A stretch of DNA of 64,000 nt. Origin: RGIG8709 sp045575975. GTDB taxonomy: Bacteria > Bacillota > Clostridia > Monoglobales > Monoglobaceae. Below, in pieces: positions 41,283 to 50,142 of this stretch (its first letter is position 1; every line of letters starts with the position of its first letter). The notes under the pieces are model-generated. The model was not told the DNA's origin, ran no database searches, and worked only from the letters and a program-made list of their open reading frames with translations. The stretch lies in the NCBI GenBank assembly GCA_045575975.1, contig JAZNFO010000016.1, forward strand, positions 1 through 64,000, read 5' to 3'. The position numbers and the translations under genes were made by a program.

Positions 41283-41975
41283 ATGAAGCGAATTATAACA
41301 ACAGTTTTGATAATATTATGTTTATTTCTTACTGCATGTAATGCTGCAAGCATAGGAATAATTGGTGGAGCTGATGAACCAACAAGTATATATTTAACTG
41401 AAAAGTCAGATGATACTAGACAAACTTATGATGTGAAAAAGTATTTTAAGGAAAATTATATTGATGAGAGTAAACTTCCTGTGCTTGATGTTAATGTTGA
41501 AAACACATTTGTTTCCGATGACAGAACTTTGACATTAGAGGATAGCATCGAAAAGAGTTTGGAACTTATGGTATATGAGTATTACCGAAAATTAATGTCT
41601 GGTTCATATCAGGAAGTAAAAGATATAATTGTAGACGGATCGCTTCTCGCCGCAACAGAGGCACACGAAAACAACTTTAAGAATGGAATCTATTATAGTC
41701 AAATTATTATTGAAGAAATTGACCTTGTAGATAGAGAGGCCCTTGACGAGATAACCGAATCAAATAAGCAGAATATGATTAAAATTCTTAATGATTTAAA
41801 GATGACAGAATTCGCTATTGTAGAGGTGGAGAAGGTTATTAAGCATAACGAAAAGTCTCTTAGTAGCGTTCCTCAGGTTGGTGATGGTGAAGTTGAAAGA
41901 TATTATTTGCTTGGGAAAAAAGACAATGAGTACAAAATCGTTGAAGTTTATTGGGAAGGTTTTCTAAATAATTAA
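41283..41975 (+). CDS. Putative lipoprotein with GIIGGADEPTS motif
   Basis: A 230-residue lipoprotein: signal peptide with lipobox LTAC (Cys18), then at once SIGIIGGADEPTSIYLTEK. That stretch copies a motif best known from the beta subunit of Na+-translocating decarboxylases, yet the rest is a soluble acidic alpha/beta domain with no other decarboxylase feature. ATG 41283 is chosen because AAAGGAG is 8 bases before it. Function unknown; exposed on the outer face of the membrane. Confidence 0.8.
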   Translation: MKRIITTVLIILCLFLTACNAASIGIIGGADEPTSIYLTEKSDDTRQTYDVKKYFKENYIDESKLPVLDVNVENTFVSDDRTLTLEDSIEKSLELMVYEYYRKLMSGSYQEVKDIIVDGSLLAATEAHENNFKNGIYYSQIIIEEIDLVDREALDEITESNKQNMIKILNDLKMTEFAIVEVEKVIKHNEKSLSSVPQVGDGEVERYYLLGKKDNEYKIVEVYWEGFLNN

Positions 41976-42052
41976 TGTGACGAGAATTTTAAAAAACAGA
42001 ATGATAAGTACAAATATATAATAAGTTACACGGAGAAAAAGGAGAATAGGTT

Positions 42053-42979
42053 ATGCAGGTTTTTTCAGTAGAACTTGGAAAAATTATAAAGGAGTTTAAG
42101 CTTGAATCTGTTTATGTGCCGGATGAACATGCCCTGATATATTCAGCAGATGTTTATCGTCCGGGACTTCAGATTGCAGGGTATTTCGACCATTTCGACT
42201 CAAAGAGAATACAGGTTTTCGGTATGGCGGAGAGTACATATCTTGCGGATATGTCGCCGGAGAAACGATATGATACCATAAAGGCTCTGTTTGAAACAAA
42301 AATACCTGCAGTAATTGTAACAAGAAATGCAACTATTCATCCTGAGGTTTTAGAGCTTTCAAAGATTTATGAAATTCCTCTTATGAGAACTCCAAGTGCA
42401 ACATCAACCTTTATGAGTGCCTTAATTGCATTTTTGAATGTTGAGCTTGCACCAAGAATAACCCGCCATGGTGTTCTGGTTGAGGTTTATGGTGAAGGTA
42501 TTCTTATTATGGGTGAAAGCGGAGTCGGAAAAAGCGAAACAGCGGTTGAACTTATGAAAAGAGGACACCGTCTTGTTGCAGATGATGCAGTTGAGATAAA
42601 GAAGGTTTCATCAAAATCACTTGTTGGCTCATCACCCGAGATTATAAGACACTTTATTGAAATCCGCGGTATCGGTATTGTGGATGTAAAAAAGATATTT
42701 GGTATGGGTGCCGTAAAGGACACAGAAAAAATCAATATGGTTATCCATCTTGAAAACTGGCAGAGCGGAAAGCAGTATGACAGACTGGGACTTGTGGATG
42801 AATATACAAATATACTGGGCATAGACATTCCGTCTCTCACAATCCCTGTTAAGCCGGGAAGAAATCTTGCCATTATTTTTGAGGTAGCTGCAATGAATAA
42901 CAGACAAAGAAGAATGGGATATAATGCGGCAGAGGAACTTAATAAGAGACTTTTAGGTCAGATTAATGGAGACAATTAA
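42053..42979 (+). CDS. hprK: HPr kinase/phosphorylase
   Basis: Phosphorylates HPr on Ser46 to drive carbon catabolite control in Firmicutes. A 308-residue protein with an N-terminal domain, Walker A GESGVGKS at residues 154-161, the LVADDAVEI stretch, and the HprK signature EIRGIGIVDVKKIFGMGAV. It starts a run hprK-murB-rapZ(C)-whiA-dnaE with gaps of 18 bases or less. ATG 42053 follows AGGAGAATAGG. Confidence 0.96.
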   Translation: MQVFSVELGKIIKEFKLESVYVPDEHALIYSADVYRPGLQIAGYFDHFDSKRIQVFGMAESTYLADMSPEKRYDTIKALFETKIPAVIVTRNATIHPEVLELSKIYEIPLMRTPSATSTFMSALIAFLNVELAPRITRHGVLVEVYGEGILIMGESGVGKSETAVELMKRGHRLVADDAVEIKKVSSKSLVGSSPEIIRHFIEIRGIGIVDVKKIFGMGAVKDTEKINMVIHLENWQSGKQYDRLGLVDEYTNILGIDIPSLTIPVKPGRNLAIIFEVAAMNNRQRRMGYNAAEELNKRLLGQINGDN

Positions 42980-42997
42980 AAGGGAAAGGAATTAAGT

Positions 42998-43915
42998 ATG
43001 CATAATATGTTATGTTGTTTATTTGGGGAAGAAAATGTTTTAACAAATGAACCTATGAGTAAACACACAACCTTTCATATTGGCGGAAAGGCAGATTATT
43101 TAATAAAAATTAAAACTGCAGAAGATATAGTAAAAGCACTCAAGGTATGCAGAGAAAATAATATTCCTGTTTTCATTCTTGGTAACGGCTCAAATATTTT
43201 AGTCGGGGATAAAGGCATAAGAGGTGTTGTCCTTCAGCTTGAAAAGGATTTTCAAAGTTTTGAAGTTGATAAAGAAAACGGAATAATCAGGGCAGATGCG
43301 GGAATCCTTCTCACAAAGCTTGCAAATGCTGCTCTTTCGGAAGAACTTTCGGGATTTGAATGTCTGTCAGGCATACCCGGAACACTGGGCGGTGCAGTTT
43401 ATATGAATGCAGGAGCATATGGCGACGAAATTGCAAATCATATAATTGATGTAACCTATGTTGATGAAAAACTTGATGTAGTAACAATAACGAAAGAGGA
43501 GTGCCTTTTCGGGTATAGAAAAAGTTTTTTCACAGATACGAAAAATGTTATATTAAGTGCAAGACTTAAGCTTGAAAATGGAAAAACAAAAGAAATAAAA
43601 GAAAAAATGGCTGAATACACAAAGCTTCGCGTTTCAAAACAACCGGTTGAAAAATTCAGTGCCGGAAGCACATTCAAGCGTCCTGAGGGGAATTTTGCAG
43701 GAACTCTTATTGAAAAGGCAGGACTAAAGGGAAAGAAAATCGGCGGAGCGGAGGTTTCTGAAAAACACGCAGGATTTATTATAAATTCCGGTTCGGCAAC
43801 TGCAAAAGATGTTCTCAGCCTTGTTGAATTTGTACGAAAAACCGTTTATGAAATGTCAGGCATTATGCTTGAGCCTGAAATTAAAAAAATAGGTGAATTT
43901 GGGGAGACAGAGTGA
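42998..43915 (+). CDS. murB: UDP-N-acetylenolpyruvoylglucosamine reductase
   Basis: FAD enzyme making UDP-MurNAc for peptidoglycan. 305 residues, type II MurB: FAD-binding PCMH domain with FILGNGSNILVGDKGIRG, SGIPGTLGGAVYMNAGAYG with the catalytic region, YRKSFF, and SAGSTFKRPEG with the catalytic Ser, ending with HAGFIINSGSATAKDVL. ATG 42998 follows AAAGGAA. It overlaps the next gene at TGATG. Confidence 0.96.
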   Translation: MHNMLCCLFGEENVLTNEPMSKHTTFHIGGKADYLIKIKTAEDIVKALKVCRENNIPVFILGNGSNILVGDKGIRGVVLQLEKDFQSFEVDKENGIIRADAGILLTKLANAALSEELSGFECLSGIPGTLGGAVYMNAGAYGDEIANHIIDVTYVDEKLDVVTITKEECLFGYRKSFFTDTKNVILSARLKLENGKTKEIKEKMAEYTKLRVSKQPVEKFSAGSTFKRPEGNFAGTLIEKAGLKGKKIGGAEVSEKHAGFIINSGSATAKDVLSLVEFVRKTVYEMSGIMLEPEIKKIGEFGETE

Positions 43916-44316
43916 TGAAAACAAAGGGAGCGGAAGAAAAAATACTCATTAATATAGTTTCTTTTGGCTATAAACACGGTATTCCTGAGGATTCTCACCT
44001 TGTATTTGATGTGAGATTTTTGCCCAATCCCTATTATATTCCTGAAATGAAGAATCACACAGGTCTTAACAGTGATGTTTCGGAGTATGTTATGAGCTTT
44101 GGCGATGCAAAAGTCTTTTTTGAAAAGCTTACCGGCATAGCAGAATATTTAGTTCCTTTGTATGAAAAATCGGGAAAGGAATGTGTCCGGATTTCCATTG
44201 GTTGCACAGGGGGACACCATAGAAGTGTGACTGTGGCACAGGCACTTTCAAAAGTATTGAAAAATAGAGGTTACAATGTGTCCGTAAATCACAGAGATTT
44301 GGAGAAAGAAGTTTAA
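43915..44316 (+). CDS. Stand-alone RapZ C-terminal domain
   Basis: A 133-residue protein equal to the C-terminal RNA-binding/phosphosugar-binding half of RapZ (YvcJ): SFGYKHGIPEDSHLVFDVRFLPNPYY, LRPLTG-like spacing, and the signature ISIGCTGGHHRSVTVAQAL. The N-terminal P-loop kinase half of about 155 residues is absent, and murB ends directly before, so nothing is hidden upstream. ATG 43915 overlaps the murB stop; GGGGAGAC is its Shine-Dalgarno. In most Firmicutes a full rapZ is followed by yvcK then whiA; here yvcK is missing. Confidence 0.9.
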   Translation: MKTKGAEEKILINIVSFGYKHGIPEDSHLVFDVRFLPNPYYIPEMKNHTGLNSDVSEYVMSFGDAKVFFEKLTGIAEYLVPLYEKSGKECVRISIGCTGGHHRSVTVAQALSKVLKNRGYNVSVNHRDLEKEV

Positions 44317-44319
44317 GTT

Positions 44320-45204
44320 ATGATTTCCTTTTCACAGAAAATAAAAACAGAACTTTTAGAAAAAGAGCCGACAGTTTATTGCTGCTCGGCGGCAGAGCTT
44401 GCTTCATACTTGCTTATTTTAGGCAGGGATGACGGGGACTACATAAGTATTACAAGTGAAAACAACGGTTTGGTTGACAGAATAATAAAGCTTTCTGGTA
44501 AAGTATTGAAAATAAATATAAAGCCGCTAAAACTTGGCGGTACATATAGCCTTATGATTTCAAAAGGACAAAAATTCAAGGAAAGATATGATTTTTTATT
44601 TGATAAGAAAAAGGACGAGCCGGAGCTTTTAAAGGTTTATAAAAAGGATTGCTGCAGGTCATCTTTTATAAAAGGTATTTTTATATCTTGCGGCTCTATT
44701 GTGGACCCAGAAAAAAATTATAATCTTGAATTTTTCTTTAAAACAAAAAAGCTGAGCGAGGTAGTCAGGGAAATGTTTATGAGCCTTGAACTTGAGCTTA
44801 AAGAAACCAAAAGAAAAAATATGCATATTCTGTATGCGAAAAACAGCAATATAATATGCGATTTTTTAACAAGAATAGGTGCACATAATGAGCAGATGCA
44901 GGTTTTAAATCTTAAGATTGAGCGGGAATACAGAAACGACTATAATCGTATTATTAACAGCGAAATTGCAAATATGGACAAGACTATAAAGGCATCAATA
45001 AAGCATATCAGGGCAATAGAAAAGATAAAAAAACAAAAAGGACTTGAATGTTTGCCCCAGGAGCTTTATGAGGTAGCAATTTTAAGACTTGAAAACAGAG
45101 ATTTAAGTATAGGGGCACTGGCTGAAAAATTAAGCACTCCCATAACAAAATCGGGGCTTAATCACAGACTTAATAAAATTTTGAAAATTGCTGAAGAAAT
45201 ATAA
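44320..45204 (+). CDS. whiA: DNA-binding protein WhiA
   Basis: A 294-residue protein with an N-terminal LAGLIDADG-like homing-endonuclease fold (MISFSQKIKTELLEKEP, SFIKGIFISCGSIVDPEKNYNLEF) and a C-terminal helix-turn-helix (ELYEVAILRLENRDLSIGALAEKL...SGLNHRLNKI). WhiA acts in cell division and sporulation. It is 3 bases after the RapZ-C gene and 15 bases ahead of dnaE. Confidence 0.95.
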   Translation: MISFSQKIKTELLEKEPTVYCCSAAELASYLLILGRDDGDYISITSENNGLVDRIIKLSGKVLKINIKPLKLGGTYSLMISKGQKFKERYDFLFDKKKDEPELLKVYKKDCCRSSFIKGIFISCGSIVDPEKNYNLEFFFKTKKLSEVVREMFMSLELELKETKRKNMHILYAKNSNIICDFLTRIGAHNEQMQVLNLKIEREYRNDYNRIINSEIANMDKTIKASIKHIRAIEKIKKQKGLECLPQELYEVAILRLENRDLSIGALAEKLSTPITKSGLNHRLNKILKIAEEI

Positions 45205-45219
45205 AAAGCGGAGGGAATT

Positions 45220-48200
45220 ATGTCATTTGCACATTTGCATACCCACACATCCTATAGCTTGCTTGACGGGGAAGGAACAGTGAAAAAAATTCTTGACCGT
45301 GCAAAAGAGCTTGGGCAGACATCTATTGCAATAACCGACCATGGAAATATGTATGGGGTAATTGAATTTTATGAATATGCGAAAAATATAGGGCTTCACC
45401 CCGTTTTAGGGTGTGAAGTTTATGTTGCTGCAAGGACAAGATTTGACAAGGTACATGAATATGATTCTCAAAGCTCACATCTTATTCTGCTTGCAGAAAA
45501 CGAGACAGGATATAAAAATTTAATGAAAATAGTTTCATATGGTTTTATTCAGGGCTTTTATTATAAGCCGAGAATTGATATGGAACTTTTAAGAGAATAC
45601 AGCGAGGGTATTATCGCCCTAAGTGGTTGTATGTTTGGTGTGATTTCAAGAAAGCTTCTTGCAGAAGATGAGCAGGGTGCAAGAAAAACTTTAGAAGAAT
45701 TTCTTGAAATTTTTGGCAGGGATAATTTTTTTATTGAAATTCAGGACCATGGACTTTATGAACAGAAAAAACTAAATATGGGGCTCATCTCTCTTGCAAA
45801 AGAATATAATGTGGGACTTGTTGCAACCAATGATATTCACTATGTGAAGAAAGAAGATGCAAGCTATCAGGATATTTTAATGTGTATTCAGATGGGAAAA
45901 ACCGTCGATGACCCTGACAGAATGAAGATGACAACGGAAGAACTTTATGTTAAGTCGGAAGATGAAATGAAAGCACTTTTTTCTTATGTTCCCGAGGCGA
46001 TTGAAAACACAGAGAAAATAGCAAAAAGATGTAATGTTGAAATAGAGTTTGGTAAACTTCATTTGCCTAAGTTTGACTTGCCTGAAGGATACTCTTCAAA
46101 GGAATATTTATATGAGCTTTGCGAAAAGGGTTATGGGGAAAGATATAACGACGAAAGTGTAAAAGAAAGACTTTATTATGAGCTTGGCGTAATAGAAAAT
46201 ATGGGGTATGTTGACTATTTCCTGATTGTGTGGGATTTTGTCAACTTTGCAAAAAACAATGGTATAATGGTGGGCCCGGGAAGAGGAAGTGCCGCAGGAA
46301 GTGTTGTTTCATATTGTCTTGAAATAACGGATATTGACCCGGTGAAATATGACCTTATTTTTGAAAGATTTTTAAATCCTGAGCGCGTAACTATGCCGGA
46401 TATTGATATTGACTTCTGCTATGAGAGACGAGGAGAGGTTATTGATTATGTTAACAAAAAATACGGAACCGACAGAGTTGCGCAGATTGTAACCTTTGGA
46501 ACAATGGCGGCAAGACTTTCTGTAAGAGACACGGGGAGAGCACTTGATTTGCCTTATGCTCTTTGTGATAAGGTGGCAAAGCAAATTCCCCAGGAACTTA
46601 ATATAACTATTGAAAATGCTCTGAATATTAATAAAGAGCTTAAAACGATGTATGATAGTGATTCAAGTATTAAAAGGCTTATAGACACCGCCGCAGAATT
46701 TGAAGGGCTTCCAAGACACACATCAACCCATGCGGCAGGGGTTGTTATAACAAATGAGCCGGTTGCAAATTATGTTCCTCTTCAAATGAATGAGGATGTC
46801 ATAACAACACAGTTCACTATGACAAATATAGAGCGTCTCGGACTTTTGAAAATGGACTTTTTAGGTCTCAGAACACTGACGGTTATAAGAGATGCCATAA
46901 GAAATGTTGAAAAGTCAAAGGGTATTAAGATAGATTTTAAAACCCTCGGGACTGACGATAAAGAGGTTTATGAAATGATTTCAAGAGGGGAAACAGATGG
47001 TGTTTTCCAGCTTGAAAGTGCGGGAATGAAAGAGTTTATGAAAGAACTCCGCCCTGAAAATATAGAAGATGTTATAGCGGGTATTTCTTTATATCGTCCG
47101 GGGCCTATGGATTCTATTCCCAAATATGTTCAAAGTAAAAGAGATGCAAATAAAATAAGCTATAAGCATCCCTCTCTTGAAAAAATTCTTAATGTAACCT
47201 ATGGTTGTATTGTGTATCAGGAGCAGGTTATGCAGATTGTCCGTGAACTTGGTGGATATTCCCTTGGTCGTGCAGATATGGTTAGAAGAGCTATGTCCAA
47301 GAAAAAAGCAGATGTTATGCTCAAGGAAAAGCATAACTTTATTCACGGAATTCAGGATGAAGACGGAAATGTTTTGGTTGAGGGCGCAGTCAGACGAGGT
47401 ATTGATGAAAAAATTGCCGGGGAAATATTTGATGAAATGATGGACTTTGCAAAATATGCCTTCAATAAGTCACATGCTGCGGCATATGCCTTTATTTCAT
47501 ACCAGACGGCATGGCTTAAGTGTCATTATCCAACAGAGTTTTATTCTGCACTGCTTACAAGCGTTATAGACAGAGCAAGTCAGGTAACAAAATATATAAA
47601 TTCTGTAAGAAAGCTTGGAATTAATATTTTGCCACCTGATGTGAATGAAAGTTATTCTGTGTTTGTTCCCTGCGGAGGCGATATCCGTTTTGGCCTGGGG
47701 GCGGTTAAAAATGTTGGTGCTTCGTTTATAAATGAAATGGCTGAGGAAAGAGAAAGAAACGGAAAGTTTAAATCTTTTACGGATTTTTTAAAAAGACTTG
47801 TTGCTTGCAAAATCAATAAAAGAATTGTTGATGCATTAATAAAATGCGGAGCTTTGTCCTGCTTCGGACATTCAAGAGCAACACTTCTTTCAGTATATGA
47901 GGTGGCACTTGATGATGCAGTAAAGGAAGAAAAAGTAAGCCTTACCGGACAGTATGATATATTCAGCCTGTTTGGTGAGGAAACTGAAACTGATGATAGC
48001 TTTGACGAAAGATGTGAGCTTGATAAAATGGAGCTTTTGAAGCTTGAAAAGGAGTATCTTGGTATATATGTTTCAGGGCATCCACTTGATTCTGTTTCGG
48101 ATGTTTTAAATAGCACATCAAAGCATTCACTTTCCGATATTCTGGAAAATGATATGGAAAGCTTTAAAAACGGGGACACCGTAACTGTTTATGGCATGGT

Positions 48201-48657
48201 TTCCAATCTGAAAAAAAAGCTGACAAAAAGAAATGACACTATGCTTTTTATGGATTTTGAAGATTTAACAGAGACCATAGAGGTTATCGTTTTTCCAAGA
48301 CAGGCAGAAAGGTATTCAGCTGCTTTATATGAGGGAGCTATAGTAAAGCTTGAGGGAAGTCTCGATGCAGGAGACGAACAAAACACAAAAATTATATTGA
48401 ATTCCGTATCTCCGGTTGAAGAGAATAAAAATGCCGGAAGAAAGCTCTATATAAAGATTACGGCAGAAAACGAAAATAAGCTTACAAGGTTCAAAGAGGA
48501 TTATAAAAACTCAGGTGGAGATGTGCCCGTGTATCTTTATTATGAAAACACGAAAAAGACATTGCTTGCTCCTGAAAATTTATGGGTGACAGAGGATGAA
48601 AAAACACTTAGAGACCTTGGAAAATCATTTGGTAATGAAAATGTAAAACTTGTGTAA
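45220..48657 (+). CDS. dnaE: DNA polymerase III alpha subunit
   Basis: An 1145-residue replicative or lagging-strand polymerase. The PHP domain is at the N-terminus (HLHTHTSYSLLDGEG), the catalytic palm has GPGRGSAAGSVVSYCLEI and PDIDIDFCYERRGEV with the metal Asp residues, and the C-terminal part has helix-hairpin-helix and an OB fold (VTVYGMVSNLKKKLTKRNDTM). It is the DnaE1-type architecture, not PolC. It ends the hprK-to-dnaE run; the usual ptsH/crh between whiA and dnaE is absent. Confidence 0.97.
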   Translation: MSFAHLHTHTSYSLLDGEGTVKKILDRAKELGQTSIAITDHGNMYGVIEFYEYAKNIGLHPVLGCEVYVAARTRFDKVHEYDSQSSHLILLAENETGYKNLMKIVSYGFIQGFYYKPRIDMELLREYSEGIIALSGCMFGVISRKLLAEDEQGARKTLEEFLEIFGRDNFFIEIQDHGLYEQKKLNMGLISLAKEYNVGLVATNDIHYVKKEDASYQDILMCIQMGKTVDDPDRMKMTTEELYVKSEDEMKALFSYVPEAIENTEKIAKRCNVEIEFGKLHLPKFDLPEGYSSKEYLYELCEKGYGERYNDESVKERLYYELGVIENMGYVDYFLIVWDFVNFAKNNGIMVGPGRGSAAGSVVSYCLEITDIDPVKYDLIFERFLNPERVTMPDIDIDFCYERRGEVIDYVNKKYGTDRVAQIVTFGTMAARLSVRDTGRALDLPYALCDKVAKQIPQELNITIENALNINKELKTMYDSDSSIKRLIDTAAEFEGLPRHTSTHAAGVVITNEPVANYVPLQMNEDVITTQFTMTNIERLGLLKMDFLGLRTLTVIRDAIRNVEKSKGIKIDFKTLGTDDKEVYEMISRGETDGVFQLESAGMKEFMKELRPENIEDVIAGISLYRPGPMDSIPKYVQSKRDANKISYKHPSLEKILNVTYGCIVYQEQVMQIVRELGGYSLGRADMVRRAMSKKKADVMLKEKHNFIHGIQDEDGNVLVEGAVRRGIDEKIAGEIFDEMMDFAKYAFNKSHAAAYAFISYQTAWLKCHYPTEFYSALLTSVIDRASQVTKYINSVRKLGINILPPDVNESYSVFVPCGGDIRFGLGAVKNVGASFINEMAEERERNGKFKSFTDFLKRLVACKINKRIVDALIKCGALSCFGHSRATLLSVYEVALDDAVKEEKVSLTGQYDIFSLFGEETETDDSFDERCELDKMELLKLEKEYLGIYVSGHPLDSVSDVLNSTSKHSLSDILENDMESFKNGDTVTVYGMVSNLKKKLTKRNDTMLFMDFEDLTETIEVIVFPRQAERYSAALYEGAIVKLEGSLDAGDEQNTKIILNSVSPVEENKNAGRKLYIKITAENENKLTRFKEDYKNSGGDVPVYLYYENTKKTLLAPENLWVTEDEKTLRDLGKSFGNENVKLV

Positions 48658-48731
48658 TCTTTTTTGGTTATCTTGTTAGGGTATTTTGGCAAAATTTCTA
48701 CTATTTACAAAAATTATTTAACGCAATGCTC

Positions 48732-48760
48732 TTGAAAATCGGGCAATTTAAATGTATAAT
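48732..48760 (+). promoter_or_regulatory. Promoter of SLH amidase gene
   Basis: TTGAAA (48732-48737) and TATAAT (48755-48760) with 17-bp spacing and a TG one base before the -10. Confidence 0.75.
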
Positions 48761-48810
48761 AATACTGCGGAATTTTCATTTTATGTACATATAGTAGGAT
48801 AGAGGTTAAA

Positions 48811-50142
48811 GTGTTTTTAAAAAGATTACTGATTATTATACTGATGATAACATTATTAGGTGAAGTGGTTTATGGCATATCCTTTTCGGATGTGAGTTCT
48901 GAGCATAAAAACACTGTTGCTATATATGAAATGGCAGAAGCAGGAATTTTAAACGGCTATGAAGACGGAACCTTCAAACCGGACAATCCTGTAACAAGAG
49001 CAGAACTCAGCGTTATCATTTCAAGGACTCTTGGATTTAAAAAGGATGAAGAAAAAATAGATGTAAAGCTTCCCTTTGATGATGTTTATGAAGGTTACTG
49101 GGCAGTTGATTACATAAAATATGCCTATAAAACAAAGATTATAAACGGAATGGGAGACGGAACATTCCTTCCGGCAGGAAAGGTTACATATGAGCAGGCT
49201 GTAAAAATGATAGTTTGTGCATCGGGCTTTGAAAAAGAGGCAAAGGACCTGACAGGAGAAAAGTGGTATTCAGGATACTTGAAAATTGCGGAAAGAGTTG
49301 GTATTCTTGAAAATGTCACGGTTTATATTGGGAAAGGTGCAACCCGCTCCGATATTGTGCAGATGATGTATAATGCTATAACAAATGAGTACATTCTTCT
49401 TGAAGATGGAAATGATGATAAAAATCCGGAGGAAGAAATCGAGGAGCCGGAGGAAGAAGAGATAATTGAATATATAGAGGAAGAAATTGAAGTCAGAAAG
49501 ATAGTTGTTGATGCAGGTCACAATTATGAAGGCTATGATAAAGGTGCAAGATTAGAAGATGACAGTATTATCGAAGAGGTAATAACCTGGCAGATTGCAG
49601 ATAAATTAAAGGATAATCTGGAGAACTTGGGATTTGAGGTTTATATGACCAGAAAAAGGCTTAAGTCATCTATCGGCAATGAATCTGTTATAGAGAGTCT
49701 CAGGTCGAGAGTTGAAATGGCACACGATGTTGATGCAGACCTTTTTATATCCGTTCATTGTAATATAGGCGGTGGAACAGGTGTTGAAACCTATTGCTAT
49801 GATTTGCAGGGAAGCGGAGCAAAGCTTTCAAAAGAGATAACAAAGGCTATCTCAAAAGCAACCGGTCTTTATAACAGAGGAGCTAAGGAATCGAATTTCT
49901 ATGTGATTAAAAACACTGCTATGACAGCAGTTCTGATTGAAACAGGCTTTATTGATAACGAAGAAGATGCAAAAATATTAACTTCTGATAAAAAACAGGA
50001 AGATATGGCAAAGGCAATAGCCGATGCTGTTAATAAGAACAAAATAATAACCATAAAAAAGTCTGTAGTAAAAGAAGAGTCTGTTGAAGACGAAAGTTTT
50101 GATGTTAAGGAATTGGAAAAGGAAGATATAGATGATAAATAA
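48811..50142 (+). CDS. SLH-domain N-acetylmuramoyl-L-alanine amidase
   Basis: A secreted 443-residue wall hydrolase. A signal peptide (residues 1-22) is followed by three SLH repeats (about 23-75, 85-140, 150-200; GYEDGTFKPDNPVTRAEL, GMGDGTFLPAGKVTYEQA), a Glu-rich linker (about 205-230) and an Amidase_3 domain with zinc His in VVDAGHNYEG and SVHCN and the catalytic Glu in LIETGFIDN. The SLH repeats would bind it to pyruvylated secondary wall polymer. The start is GTG 48811 after AGAGGTTAAA. Its end overlaps the U32 gene by 11 bases. Confidence 0.92.
   Translation: MFLKRLLIIILMITLLGEVVYGISFSDVSSEHKNTVAIYEMAEAGILNGYEDGTFKPDNPVTRAELSVIISRTLGFKKDEEKIDVKLPFDDVYEGYWAVDYIKYAYKTKIINGMGDGTFLPAGKVTYEQAVKMIVCASGFEKEAKDLTGEKWYSGYLKIAERVGILENVTVYIGKGATRSDIVQMMYNAITNEYILLEDGNDDKNPEEEIEEPEEEEIIEYIEEEIEVRKIVVDAGHNYEGYDKGARLEDDSIIEEVITWQIADKLKDNLENLGFEVYMTRKRLKSSIGNESVIESLRSRVEMAHDVDADLFISVHCNIGGGTGVETYCYDLQGSGAKLSKEITKAISKATGLYNRGAKESNFYVIKNTAMTAVLIETGFIDNEEDAKILTSDKKQEDMAKAIADAVNKNKIITIKKSVVKEESVEDESFDVKELEKEDIDDK

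Noticed and set aside
41283..41975. Na+-translocating decarboxylase beta subunit
   Set aside because: Only one short motif matches; the chain has a lipobox and no multi-pass membrane region.
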